In this document: positions 13,952 to 20,506 of the stretch, piece by piece | Numbering within the stretch: the first letter of the stretch is position 1 | How the letters are laid out: every line of letters begins with the position of its first letter | NCBI GenBank assembly: GCA_031258615.1 | Contig: JAIRMP010000160.1 | Location: 1 to 20,506, forward strand | DNA: 20,506 nt | Reading direction: 5' to 3' | Source of the DNA: Spirochaetaceae bacterium | Lineage (GTDB): Bacteria > Spirochaetota > Spirochaetia > Treponematales > Breznakiellaceae | Position numbers and translations under genes: made by a program | Notes under the pieces: model-generated | Databases searched by the model: none | Told to the model about the DNA's origin: nothing | The model's input: only the letters and a program-made list of their open reading frames with translations

Positions 13952-14047
13952 CACGCTACGTTGCCGCGTTCTATTCGTGTCATTCGTGGTTTTATTTATC
14001 AACCAGGGAGAACTCAAGTATCACGCGGAAGAAGGGGGATGTCAGAT

Positions 14048-14084
14048 AAAAAAGGAGAATGACGGGAAATCCCCGCCATTCTCC
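14048..14084 (-). terminator. Intrinsic terminator after the large lipoprotein gene
   Basis: Read on the minus strand, a 13-pair stem with one mismatch begins GGAGAATGGCGGG, has a five-base loop and closes with CCCGTCATTCTCC. Six T residues follow at once (14053-14048). It lies 52 bases past the lipoprotein stop codon. The stem is part of the 73-bp repeat, so this repeat family can carry a working terminator. Confidence 0.75.
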
Positions 14085-14129
14085 TTTCTTAATTCTCAAT
14101 TCTCAATTCGCGCGCGGCGCGGAAGCCGC
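14057..14129. repeat. 73-bp repeat flanking the toxin-antitoxin pair, copy 2
   Basis: This is the same length and orientation as 13307-13379, with about 85% identity. It covers the terminator stem, an AT-rich middle with repeated AATTCTC, and a GC-rich end. On the minus strand the latter would read GFRAARELRIEN before a stop, resembling the C-terminus of FGE-domain proteins. Confidence 0.8.
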
Positions 14130-14136
14130 CTAGCCG

Positions 14137-16974
14137 CTAATAATCGCCCTCGCCGATGGCGCACCTGGTATTCTGGCCGGACGTGGCGGTCCCTGTTGCG
14201 TTGCTATTTCCCAGGGTTCCGAGACTTATGGTTTTGACTCCATCCGTCCCGTTGGTCCCTTCGCCGTTCCCTCTGCTGCCGGCGGAAACGCCGGTAGAAG
14301 CGTTTCCACTTACCTTTATGCCGTTGATAGTGATGTTGCTGGCGCTGCCTGTGCCGGTGTTAAAGCCGCTGCCTATGCCCGGGGAACGGTCCCCGCCCTT
14401 GGCGGTTACTTGTGCCGAGCCGCCGATGGTGATGGTCCCGGCCACGCCGCCATTGTAGCCGCCGCCGATGCCCGCGCCGCCGAACAGGCCGCCCGTGGCG
14501 GTTACTTTTGCCGTGCCGCCGATGGTGATGTTCCCGCCCGCGCACGTGTAGCCCCCGCCGATGCCAGCGCCGCCGGTGTCGTTGCACGTGGCAGTTACCT
14601 GTGCCGCGCCGTTGATGGTGATGTTCCCGCCCGCGCTCCTGTGGCTCCCGCCGATGCCAGCGCCGCCGCCGCCGCCATTGGCGGTTACTTTTGCCGTGCC
14701 GTTGATAGTGATACTTCCATTATTGTTGCTGTTCCTTGTATGATACCCGGAGCCAATGCCGGCGCTATTAGGGCCGCCGGTCGCGGTAACCGTGCCTCCG
14801 CTTATAAGGATTATTCCCGCCTCGCCGCCGCCGGGGTTGGTGTTGTTGACGTTATGACCGCCGCCGCCGATAGCCGCGGCGCCCCAGTCCTTGCTCTTTG
14901 TGTAAGCCGTTACCGTTCCGCCTGAAATGGTGATAGTCCCGCCGTCCCCCTGGTAGCCGCCGCCTATGCCCGCGCCGCCGCCGGCAGGGGTTGCATTGGC
15001 AGAGCCGGTCGCGGTAACCGCGCCGCCTGAAATCGTGATACTCCCGCCGGCCGCCCCGCTTCCGCCGCCGATGGCCGCGCCGCCGGCGCCCGCGTCCGTA
15101 ATAATTGGGTTATAGCTTGTGGCTTTGACCGTGCCGCCGGTTATCGTGATGGTCCCGCCAATCTGTCCGTTTCCGCCGCCTAGACCTGCGCCCGTTGCGC
15201 CGGCATAGACATCGAGAGTCCCGTTTGTGCTGCCCGGTCCCGCCGCGCTCGCTATCGAGAGCGTCGCGCCTGCGGGGGCCTGTAGGCCCGCCGACTGGCC
15301 GTTCGACTTGAGGGTGTTCGTGGCGCCGGAGGCAAGGGTGATGTTCGCCACAGCGCCCGGCGTTATGTAAAAGGCGCAGGCGTTTGACACCCCCGATACG
15401 TCGATGCTGACGCCATTCAGGGTGATGTTCGCCGTAACGTTGGCGGCTACCACTACGCGGTTGGCGGTGGTTGTGCCGATGATGGTGTAGTTACCGGTTG
15501 TCGTGATGGTAACGGTGGAGCTGCTGCTGCTGTAGTTCCATCCGCTGGGGATGACCGATCCCGGATTGTTGATTGGAATGGTGGTGGACCCTGGGACCGC
15601 CGTCCACTTGGCGTACACCGTTATATCAGCGGCAACTGTCGTTAAAGCGGTAAACTGCGTCCCGCCGCCGCTCTGCTGGGTATACCAGCCGCCAAAGGTA
15701 TAGTTTGCTTTGGTTGGTTCTGCGGGCATATTGTCCGTACTGACCGAAGCGCCGCTGTTTACCTTTTTGGTCTGTATGTCGGGGCTTCCGCCGTCCGCGT
15801 TGAACGTTACCGTATACTGTATCGCCGTCCACTGGGCGTATAGGGTTACCGTCTCGTTGTTGGTGGAAGACAGGTTTGTTACGCTTTGCCCGGCGGTATA
15901 GCTTGTGCCGCCGCCGCCGGACGCGGTGTTCCAGCCTGTAAAGTTATAACCCGTCCTGCTAAAGCCGTTGGCGGTAAGGGCCTTTTCTACGTCGTAGGTA
16001 TGGGTGCTCGAAGTGGTGGAACCTACAACGCCGCTGGCGTTGCCGTCGTATGCAACCGTGTACGTAATCGGCGTAAACTGCGCCGTTACCGTTACGTTCT
16101 CCGCCGGCATTGTGAAGGTGTAGGGCCCTGAGCCGCTTACTGTTACATCGCCGCCGCCCCCCTTGGTTACCGTAGGCCCGCTGTCCAGTTGGTACCCCTC
16201 GGCCGGCGTTACCGTCAGCGTAACCGTGTAGTTCTCCTTTGCGGACGTTGCACTATCCTCATTTACGGCGGCCCCTATGGAGCCGTGTTCAAGGCCACTG
16301 TCCACCGATACCGTGTATTGGCCGGGAGGCAGCTCTTCAAATTCCGCCCTAACCGTTACGTTCTCCTTCGGCATCGTGAAGGTGTATTTATTGCCGCTGC
16401 CGGTTACTTCTACCGGCGATTCCGAAGCGCCCGTTACTGTAAGTGAAGTTTCCTTAAGCTTAAACCCCATACTCGGGCTTACCGTCAGCGTAACGGGTGT
16501 TCCTTCCACCGCGTAGGCGGAGCTGGCGCTGACGGAACCGTTGTCACCCGTCTTTATTGTAACGCTGTAAAGGCCGCCGGTGGGATCGCCGGCCTCCACC
16601 TCTACGAATACCACCCTGACCGTTACGTCGGCCCCCGGCATCGTGAAGGTGTATGGGGGCTCGCTACTACTCAGGCTTATATCGCCCGTCTTTGTGGTAA
16701 CGGTGAGTCCTGCAAACTTATACCCCGTCTTCTTAGTTACCGTGAGCGCAACGGGTGTCCCCTTCTCCACCTTTCTAGAGGGGTCGACGCTGACGGAACC
16801 GGCGTCGTTCGGCGTACTACTTATCAACACTTTGTACCCTTTGCCTCCGTCCTCCGGCAGCGTGACATCAAGCTCGTCGTTCGCTTCCGTGCAGGCGGAA
16901 ATCATCCCGGCCAGCAGAAACGCCGCCGCGATCCATCCTAAACTTCTTTTTGTAATCCGTGTCTTTGCTTTCAT
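14137..16974 (-). CDS. Large repeat lipoprotein: bacterial/InlB-like repeats plus glycine-rich helix repeats
   Basis: The protein is 945 residues. A lipoprotein signal ends at Cys28 (LLAGMISAC). Three related repeats of about 80 residues follow (roughly 47-126, 136-214, 219-302), each ending in YTFTMP plus a V-T-V-x-A-x-F strand. Two Listeria-Bacteroides-type (Flg_new/InlB B) repeats follow, with GYNFTGWNTASGGGG and YTFGGWYTQQSGGG, to about residue 460. The rest contains about ten glycine-rich units such as GGTITISGGTVTA with GAGIGGG, suggesting a right-handed beta-helix or carbohydrate-binding surface. It is probably anchored in the outer membrane as an adhesin or binding protein. AGGAGA lies eight bases before the ATG, and an intrinsic terminator follows. 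The glycine-rich repeats make this gene prone to recombination and misassembly. Confidence 0.85.
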   Translation of the reverse strand: MKAKTRITKRSLGWIAAAFLLAGMISACTEANDELDVTLPEDGGKGYKVLISSTPNDAGSVSVDPSRKVEKGTPVALTVTKKTGYKFAGLTVTTKTGDISLSSSEPPYTFTMPGADVTVRVVFVEVEAGDPTGGLYSVTIKTGDNGSVSASSAYAVEGTPVTLTVSPSMGFKLKETSLTVTGASESPVEVTGSGNKYTFTMPKENVTVRAEFEELPPGQYTVSVDSGLEHGSIGAAVNEDSATSAKENYTVTLTVTPAEGYQLDSGPTVTKGGGGDVTVSGSGPYTFTMPAENVTVTAQFTPITYTVAYDGNASGVVGSTTSSTHTYDVEKALTANGFSRTGYNFTGWNTASGGGGTSYTAGQSVTNLSSTNNETVTLYAQWTAIQYTVTFNADGGSPDIQTKKVNSGASVSTDNMPAEPTKANYTFGGWYTQQSGGGTQFTALTTVAADITVYAKWTAVPGSTTIPINNPGSVIPSGWNYSSSSSTVTITTTGNYTIIGTTTANRVVVAANVTANITLNGVSIDVSGVSNACAFYITPGAVANITLASGATNTLKSNGQSAGLQAPAGATLSIASAAGPGSTNGTLDVYAGATGAGLGGGNGQIGGTITITGGTVKATSYNPIITDAGAGGAAIGGGSGAAGGSITISGGAVTATGSANATPAGGGAGIGGGYQGDGGTITISGGTVTAYTKSKDWGAAAIGGGGHNVNNTNPGGGEAGIILISGGTVTATGGPNSAGIGSGYHTRNSNNNGSITINGTAKVTANGGGGGAGIGGSHRSAGGNITINGAAQVTATCNDTGGAGIGGGYTCAGGNITIGGTAKVTATGGLFGGAGIGGGYNGGVAGTITIGGSAQVTAKGGDRSPGIGSGFNTGTGSASNITINGIKVSGNASTGVSAGSRGNGEGTNGTDGVKTISLGTLGNSNATGTATSGQNTRCAIGEGDY

Positions 16975-17006
16975 AACAAAGGTCTCCTAAAATAAATATC
17001 TCGATT

Positions 17007-17021
17007 CGGCAAAACTTGCCG
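17007..17021. repeat. Short perfect inverted repeat between the two lipoprotein genes
   Basis: CGGCAA-AAC-TTGCCG forms a six-pair stem. It lies five bases after the stop of the short lipoprotein gene and about 33 bases before the large one on the minus strand. No T run follows directly, so it may be an operator or a weak terminator. Confidence 0.4.
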
Positions 17022-17026
17022 AGGAT

Positions 17027-17383
17027 TCACTTCACTATTAACGCGCCGGACGGGACATTCCTGCCCGGGCCGGTCTGCCAGCAGGCGGATAAGCAGAATG
17101 GCGAGAAATGAGCGGATCGGCCTCTCCACGGCCCTCCTGCCGCATTGACGGGGTGGGCGGTAACGGTACCGTTGTTGACCGGCCCTATTGTTACCGTATA
17201 AAGGGTGGTTTTGTTTCCGTTGTTGCCGCCGCTGTTGTTGCCAAAGAGGTCTTTGACGCCATCGGCGCCATTGCAGCCGGAAAGCGCCAAAACGAGCGCC
17301 CCGCAAACGGCGAAAACCGCCGTTTTAAGGCGCTTTATACCCCGGGGAAAAAAAAGGGGGGGCGGGGGGGCTGTCAGGGTCAT
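17027..17383 (-). CDS. Short lipoprotein, probably a truncated paralogue of the large one
   Basis: The frame is 118 residues. A hydrophobic segment AVFAVCGALVLALSGC with a lipobox ending at Cys37 is preceded by an unusually long, proline-rich N-terminus encoded by homopolymer tracts. After a glycine/asparagine spacer, TLYTVTIGPVNNGTVTAHPV matches the start of the bacterial repeats in the downstream lipoprotein. The similarity then stops, and the last 35 or so residues (WRGRSAHFSPFCLSACW...) look unrelated and cysteine-rich. This suggests a deletion or frame loss. No clear ribosome-binding site precedes the ATG, and AAGGAG at about 17443-17448 is too far away. It is likely a decaying or phase-variable copy. 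The function is unknown beyond membrane anchoring. Confidence 0.5.
   Translation of the reverse strand: MTLTAPPPPLFFPRGIKRLKTAVFAVCGALVLALSGCNGADGVKDLFGNNSGGNNGNKTTLYTVTIGPVNNGTVTAHPVNAAGGPWRGRSAHFSPFCLSACWQTGPGRNVPSGALIVK
17348..17370. repeat. Homopolymer tract A8-G7-C-G7 at the 5' end of the short lipoprotein gene
   Basis: On the plus strand the tract is eight A (17348-17355), seven G (17356-17362), C, then seven G (17364-17370). It falls in codons 5-12 of the short lipoprotein frame, before the signal peptide. Slippage would join or separate the start codon and the signal peptide. Confidence 0.85.
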
Positions 17384-17598
17384 TCCCCGTGAAATTCCGG
17401 CCGCGCTGGCCTTGCCATCATTTACCGCTATTTTCGTAAAATACTCCTTTCCGCGGACGTTTTCGCGGGTTTTTGCCTGTTTTCCCCTTACGTCCGCTCC
17501 GAAATAGGCTCACCCACAGGGGGTCGCCGGCCCATTAACAATAGGCATACATTCAATATGCGTATTTTTGCGGGAAAGGTCAAAGAATAGTGGGTAAA

Positions 17599-18009
17599 TT
17601 AAATCATCATCAGTATCTCGTCCCCATGCGCGCCTACCAGTTCCTGCTTTTTGGGACAGACAATCAGGTCCATGTCCTCCAGCGGGATAGCGCCCAGCAG
17701 CGCTTCGTGTTTTCCCGGTAAAACCAGGGCGGGGAATGTCGTGGACCGGTTTTTCCAGTGAATCTCCACCGGATTGGTAACCCGGGCAACCATCCGCTCA
17801 CCCCCGGCCAGGGTAACGCCCCGCAGCCCCTTTACGCTGAGACCCAGTTTCAGGAACACATCCTCGTCCATAACCAGGCTTCCCGCGCCGGTATCGACCA
17901 TAGCCCGCACCGTTGTCTCCCGTACTTTGTCCTTGTCGATAATCCCCCGCTCGGCATCGGCCACATCCGTAGCGTTTTTCAGCGTTATTTCCGCGTATAC
18001 CGTTCCCAT
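17599..18009 (-). CDS. Clan AA (retropepsin-like) aspartic protease
   Basis: The protein is 136 residues from the ATG at 18009, supported by GGAGG five bases upstream; the ATG 12 bp earlier overlaps that site. The catalytic motif is AMVDTGAGSLVMDED with Asp39. The C-terminal block EALLGAIPLEDMDLIVCPKK matches the small single-domain bacterial clan AA aspartic proteases. These act as dimers, each subunit giving one catalytic aspartate. Substrates of the bacterial forms are largely unknown. There is no signal peptide, so it is probably cytoplasmic. It is alone in its transcription unit, divergent from the pyrophosphatase and with an extended -10 promoter. The 215-bp region downstream (17384-17598) shows no gene. 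Confidence 0.75.
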   Translation of the reverse strand: MGTVYAEITLKNATDVADAERGIIDKDKVRETTVRAMVDTGAGSLVMDEDVFLKLGLSVKGLRGVTLAGGERMVARVTNPVEIHWKNRSTTFPALVLPGKHEALLGAIPLEDMDLIVCPKKQELVGAHGDEILMMI

Positions 18010-18039
18010 AGCAACCTCCAAAATCGGTTAACAGTCACT

Positions 18040-18066
18040 ATTATAGCATATTCCCCGCAAAATCAA
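18040..18066 (-). promoter_or_regulatory. Extended -10 promoter of the aspartic protease gene
   Basis: On the minus strand, TGCTATAAT contains a perfect -10 box (18045-18040) with the TGn extension. A TTGATT at 18066-18061 gives a short 15-bp spacer, so the extended -10 is the stronger evidence. The leader would be about 24 bases and includes GGAGG. Confidence 0.55.
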
Positions 18067-18132
18067 TCAGAGGTTAGCGGTGAACAGTTAGCGGGCGAAG
18101 GTTGGGCAGCGGACGGTTGGAGTGGTCACCCG

Positions 18133-18178
18133 GCAGCTGGAAAAATGCGGGAAAGTGGATATTATGTAAGAATGACGG
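18133..18178 (+). repeat. 46-bp dispersed repeat, copy 2, overlapping the pyrophosphatase start
   Basis: This matches 13270-13315 with three differences. It contains TATTAT (18160-18165) followed six bases later by the pyrophosphatase ATG at 18172. A -35 box is poor (CTGGAA at 18137-18142, 17 bp upstream). The copy therefore supplies the start codon and perhaps part of the promoter. Confidence 0.85.
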
Positions 18179-19863
18179 ATAAAAGAAGTAGTAAAAAGCA
18201 GGTTTATATCATGGGGCACAGGAATCCGGATACCGATTCGGTTGTGTCGGCGGCGGCCTATGCGAAGTTAAAGAATCTGCTTGGAAAGAAAGAATGTATA
18301 GCGGTAAGGGGCGGCAAACTGTCTCCGCAGACAGAGTACATATTTGAGCGATTCAATGTACCCGTGCCGCACTATGTACCGGACATGATACCCAAAGTTG
18401 CGTACTACATGAAGCATGATGTGCGCCCTGTGAGCGGCGATACCTCGCTGTGGAACGCGGTTGCCGAGATGGAGGCGACCAACATCAAGGTGATTCCGGT
18501 TGTGAACTCATCGGGCCAGTACAGCGCGCTGTTGAACTACAACGCTTTCGCCCAGAACATACTGAAAGTGCTCAACCCGGAAACGGCTACCTTGTTTTCG
18601 ACAAATATCAGGCTGATAGCCGATACGCTTTCCGCGCAGCAGGTGCTGACATTTAACACTGAGGAGCTTTTCAAGTGCGTAACTATAGTCGTGGCGGACA
18701 GCACGGAAACGTTTCGCGCCACGCTTGAGCTGCATACGCCGGAAAATGCGGTAATAATAACGGGCGACCGCGAAGATGTGCAGGAGTACGGCATAGCCAG
18801 CGGTGTGCGGGCGATCATCCTTTCGTCCGGGACGCAGATGACGAAAGAACTCCGCGATAAGGCCGAAAAGAACAATGTTTCCGTACTGATAAGCCCGTAC
18901 CGCTCGGCGGAGACGGCTATGCTCGTGATGTATTCCGCGCCTGCCTCCGAGATGGCGGACACCACGATAAAGCCTGTACAGGCGAGCGACACGATACGGT
19001 ACATAAGGGAATCCCTGCGCGAATCGGCAAGCCATACGCTGCCGGTGGTGGACGACAGTAACAAACTGCTGGGGACTATTTCGGAAACTGACCTGCTGGC
19101 CGAGCCCGGCGTCGATATTATCCTGGTCGATCACAACGAGTTGTCCCAGGCGCTGGAAGGGGTCGAAAACTATACGATACAGGAGGTGATAGACCACCAC
19201 CGCCTGGGCAACTTGAGTACAAAGACTCCGATAACCTTTATCAACCGGCCTGTCGGCGCTACCTGTACGATAATCGTTTCACTGTACAGGCAGGCGAGGG
19301 TTCCGCTCCCCAAGCCTATCGCGTCCCTCCTGCTTGCGGGCATACTTGCCGATACGCTCGTGCTGAAATCCACAACGGTCACGGAGGAGGACCGCGACAC
19401 GGCGGAATACCTTTCCAACATAACAAACCTCGATATTGCCGAGTTGGGACGCGATATAATAGCGGCGGGCAACAGACTGGGCAACAGGACGGCGGGCGAG
19501 GTCATAAATCAGGACATGAAGGAGTACCACGAAGGCAAGCTGACGTACACGGTCAGCCAGATTGAGGTCGATTCAACGGAAGAACTGCTAAAGCGCAAGA
19601 ATGAAATGCTGGAAGAACTGGAAATCGAACGCCGCACACGGGACGCTCTGTTCTGTGCGCTGATGGTAACGGACATCATAAAACTTACAAGTATTATGAT
19701 AATCGCGTCAAAGCCGGAATTCCTCCAGGTGATGGAACTGCCGCGCAAGGACAAGGGTGTCTTCTTTCTGCGCAACATTGTCTCGCGTAAAAAGCAGCTC
19801 GTCCCGCTGTTGACAGAACAGATACAGCAGATGGCCTCAGCCGGCAGCTCTCCGCTGGGTTAA
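18172..19863 (+). CDS. Manganese-dependent inorganic pyrophosphatase (family II) with CBS and DRTGG domains
   Basis: The protein is 563 residues. The N-terminal DHH domain has GHRNPDTDS with ligands His16, Asp20 and Asp22. Residues about 75-300 are an insert with two CBS-like halves around a DRTGG-like domain, which in relatives binds adenine nucleotides and controls activity. The DHH domain resumes with VDHNE (Asp320-His321-Asn322) and IDHHRLGN (Asp341-His342-His343). The DHHA2 domain follows with ILADTLVLKST and the late active-site SRKKQ block. It hydrolyses pyrophosphate to phosphate in the cytoplasm. The frame is open upstream to 17758, across the opposite-strand protease, so the start is uncertain. 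18172 fits the family N-terminus; 18145 is an alternative. Both lie inside a dispersed repeat, and neither has a good ribosome-binding site. Confidence 0.9.
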   Translation: MTDKRSSKKQVYIMGHRNPDTDSVVSAAAYAKLKNLLGKKECIAVRGGKLSPQTEYIFERFNVPVPHYVPDMIPKVAYYMKHDVRPVSGDTSLWNAVAEMEATNIKVIPVVNSSGQYSALLNYNAFAQNILKVLNPETATLFSTNIRLIADTLSAQQVLTFNTEELFKCVTIVVADSTETFRATLELHTPENAVIITGDREDVQEYGIASGVRAIILSSGTQMTKELRDKAEKNNVSVLISPYRSAETAMLVMYSAPASEMADTTIKPVQASDTIRYIRESLRESASHTLPVVDDSNKLLGTISETDLLAEPGVDIILVDHNELSQALEGVENYTIQEVIDHHRLGNLSTKTPITFINRPVGATCTIIVSLYRQARVPLPKPIASLLLAGILADTLVLKSTTVTEEDRDTAEYLSNITNLDIAELGRDIIAAGNRLGNRTAGEVINQDMKEYHEGKLTYTVSQIEVDSTEELLKRKNEMLEELEIERRTRDALFCALMVTDIIKLTSIMIIASKPEFLQVMELPRKDKGVFFLRNIVSRKKQLVPLLTEQIQQMASAGSSPLG

Positions 19864-19888
19864 GCATGCATGGGCGGCAGTATAGCAT

Positions 19889-20125
19889 ATGCTTTCACCT
19901 GAACTGTTCGATGTTTTAAAAAAGGTCTTAATTTCATGGGAGGTTGTCGCTATGACCGTGGTAATAGTAATTTTTTGGTCTGTTGTAAATTCCGTTATGA
20001 GGCTGCGAAAACCGGCACCCAAAGCCACCCGTAGTACAAAACCAAAAAAGATTAAACGTCCCCCCCCCCCCCCCACGCAGCTTGACAAAAATATTGACGC
20101 CTCCGACATAGGCATAGGCGAATGA
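19889..20125 (+). CDS. Small single-span membrane protein with a lysine/proline-rich tail
   Basis: The protein is 78 residues. Residues about 13-38 form one hydrophobic helix (ISWEVVAMTVVIVIFWSVVN). A basic tail follows with KATRSTKPKKIKRP, then five prolines and an acidic end LDKNIDASDIGIGE. The family is not recognised. Topology with the charged tail in the cytoplasm is likely from the positive-inside rule. The gene starts 25 bp after the pyrophosphatase stop in the same direction and may be co-transcribed; the ribosome-binding site is weak. A run of 15 C encodes the five prolines, so any length change not divisible by three would alter the tail. A minus-strand frame overlaps the 3' end, but this strand has the better protein-like composition. 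Confidence 0.6.
   Translation: MLSPELFDVLKKVLISWEVVAMTVVIVIFWSVVNSVMRLRKPAPKATRSTKPKKIKRPPPPPTQLDKNIDASDIGIGE
20060..20074 (+). repeat. Poly-C tract of 15 bases inside the small membrane protein gene
   Basis: Fifteen consecutive C are read in frame as five proline codons. This is long enough to slip at high rate in replication and also to be miscounted in sequencing. Confidence 0.9.
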
Positions 20126-20292
20126 AGGTAAACAGACTCCGTATCTGGAAGCGCCAGATCACGCACAAAATCGTCCCCGTCTTCTATAGACTTCGTTACC
20201 TGAAAGGTTTTTAGCGAGAGGTCGGGGAGCAGGATCACGTCTATGTCGTAGGTATTGATATTCTCCCCATCCTCGGAGGTAACCTTTATCTG
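20126..20292 (-). pseudogene. Possible gene remnant of unknown family
   Basis: The minus-strand frame from 20292 is closed upstream by TAA at 20293-20295. It reads with ordinary codon choice and natural composition, including ENINTYDIDVILLPDLSLKT and SIEDGDDFVRDLALPD. The only start-like codon is GTG at 20238. The frame continues into the reverse complement of the small membrane protein gene, where it becomes glycine-rich and unconvincing. It may be an internal piece of a lost gene. No family was recognised. The following 20296-20412 shows no gene, only a near-duplicated motif (TAAATTCACTTT at 20372-20383, TAAAATTCACTTT at 20400-20412). Confidence 0.3.
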
Positions 20293-20412
20293 TTACTTGT
20301 TTAACCCCTCAGACAGAGGGCCTCCGCTGGGAACTTACCGTAGCGGGCTCATTGCCAAGTACCTGACAGCCTAAATTCACTTTTTTTAGCATTTTTCCCT
20401 AAAATTCACTTT

Positions 20413-20506
20413 CCCCCGAACATCGGGGGAACTCCCCCACACATCGGGGGAACTCCCCCGAACACCGGGGGAACTCCCCCGAACACCGGGGGAACTCCCC
20501 CGAACA
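20413..20506. repeat. Tandem array of 21-bp palindromic units, cut by the window edge
   Basis: Units at 20413-20433, 20434-20454, 20455-20475 and 20476-20496 and a partial unit from 20497 each contain CCCCCG, five bases, CGGGGG, followed by AACT. Unit 2 has a change that shortens the stem to five pairs. There are no spacers, so it is not a CRISPR array. Confidence 0.92.

Noticed and set aside
14156..16990. Several plus-strand open frames of 60-171 codons over the large lipoprotein gene
   Set aside because: They mirror the glycine/threonine-rich repeats of the minus strand and are low-complexity.
17758..18171. N-terminal extension of the pyrophosphatase frame
   Set aside because: It is antisense to the aspartic protease and outside family similarity; a start at 18172 or 18145 is more plausible.
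20413..20506. CRISPR-like repeat array
   Set aside because: Units are directly adjacent with no unique spacers, are only 21 bp and each is palindromic; no cas gene is in the window.

Overview
The window is a chromosomal stretch of moderately high GC, probably from a spirochaete and most likely a Treponema-type bacterium of an insect gut. This is an inference from gene style, with no rRNA or marker gene to confirm it. The supporting genes are a lipoprotein with bacterial (InlB-like) repeats followed by glycine-rich helix repeats, an FGE/SUMF1-like domain protein, an acyltransferase with FPSGTR in place of FPEGTR, a CBS/DRTGG-type inorganic pyrophosphatase, a solitary clan AA aspartic protease and a BrnT-like toxin-antitoxin pair. 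No tRNA, rRNA, CRISPR array or transposase was seen.

Layout. 1-3297 (+): the end of dhaL, then a DhaM-HPr-Enzyme I fusion gene broken by one in-frame stop and one frameshift, then pgsA. 3322-4233 (-): a glycerolipid acyltransferase. 4464-7004 (+): an AGCS amino acid/cation symporter and an M20 amidohydrolase, probably co-transcribed. 7021-7824 (-): an FGE-like domain protein that looks shortened at its N-terminus. 8196-9110 (+): a RarD-type permease, converging on 9104-12029 (-), a compact proA-proB-proC proline operon. 12440-13201 (+): an orphan ABC permease. 13400-13908 (-): a small toxin-antitoxin pair bracketed by two direct copies of a 73-bp repeat. 14137-17383 (-): two lipoprotein genes, one of 945 codons and one short and probably truncated. 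17599-18009 (-): the aspartic protease. 18172-20125 (+): the pyrophosphatase and a small membrane protein carrying a run of 15 C. The right end holds a possible gene remnant and a tandem array of 21-bp palindromes that runs off the window.

How the genes fit together. The first 4 kb has a glycerol/phospholipid theme: dihydroxyacetone phosphorylation, phosphatidylglycerophosphate synthesis and glycerolipid acylation. The dhaM lesions suggest the kinase route is decaying, is rescued by another PTS, or is hit by sequence errors. The symporter and amidohydrolase would supply amino acids from N-acyl or peptide-like substrates. proABC makes proline from glutamate.

The intergenic DNA is the least ordinary part. 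It holds a perfect 47-bp palindrome and a multi-hairpin cloverleaf-like element with related ends. It also holds two mosaic dispersed repeats (46 bp and 73 bp), one of which supplies the pyrophosphatase start codon and another a terminator. Several sigma70-like promoters sit so close to the start codon that the mRNAs would be leaderless. Homopolymer tracts in two envelope-protein genes could be phase-variable or sequencing artefacts.
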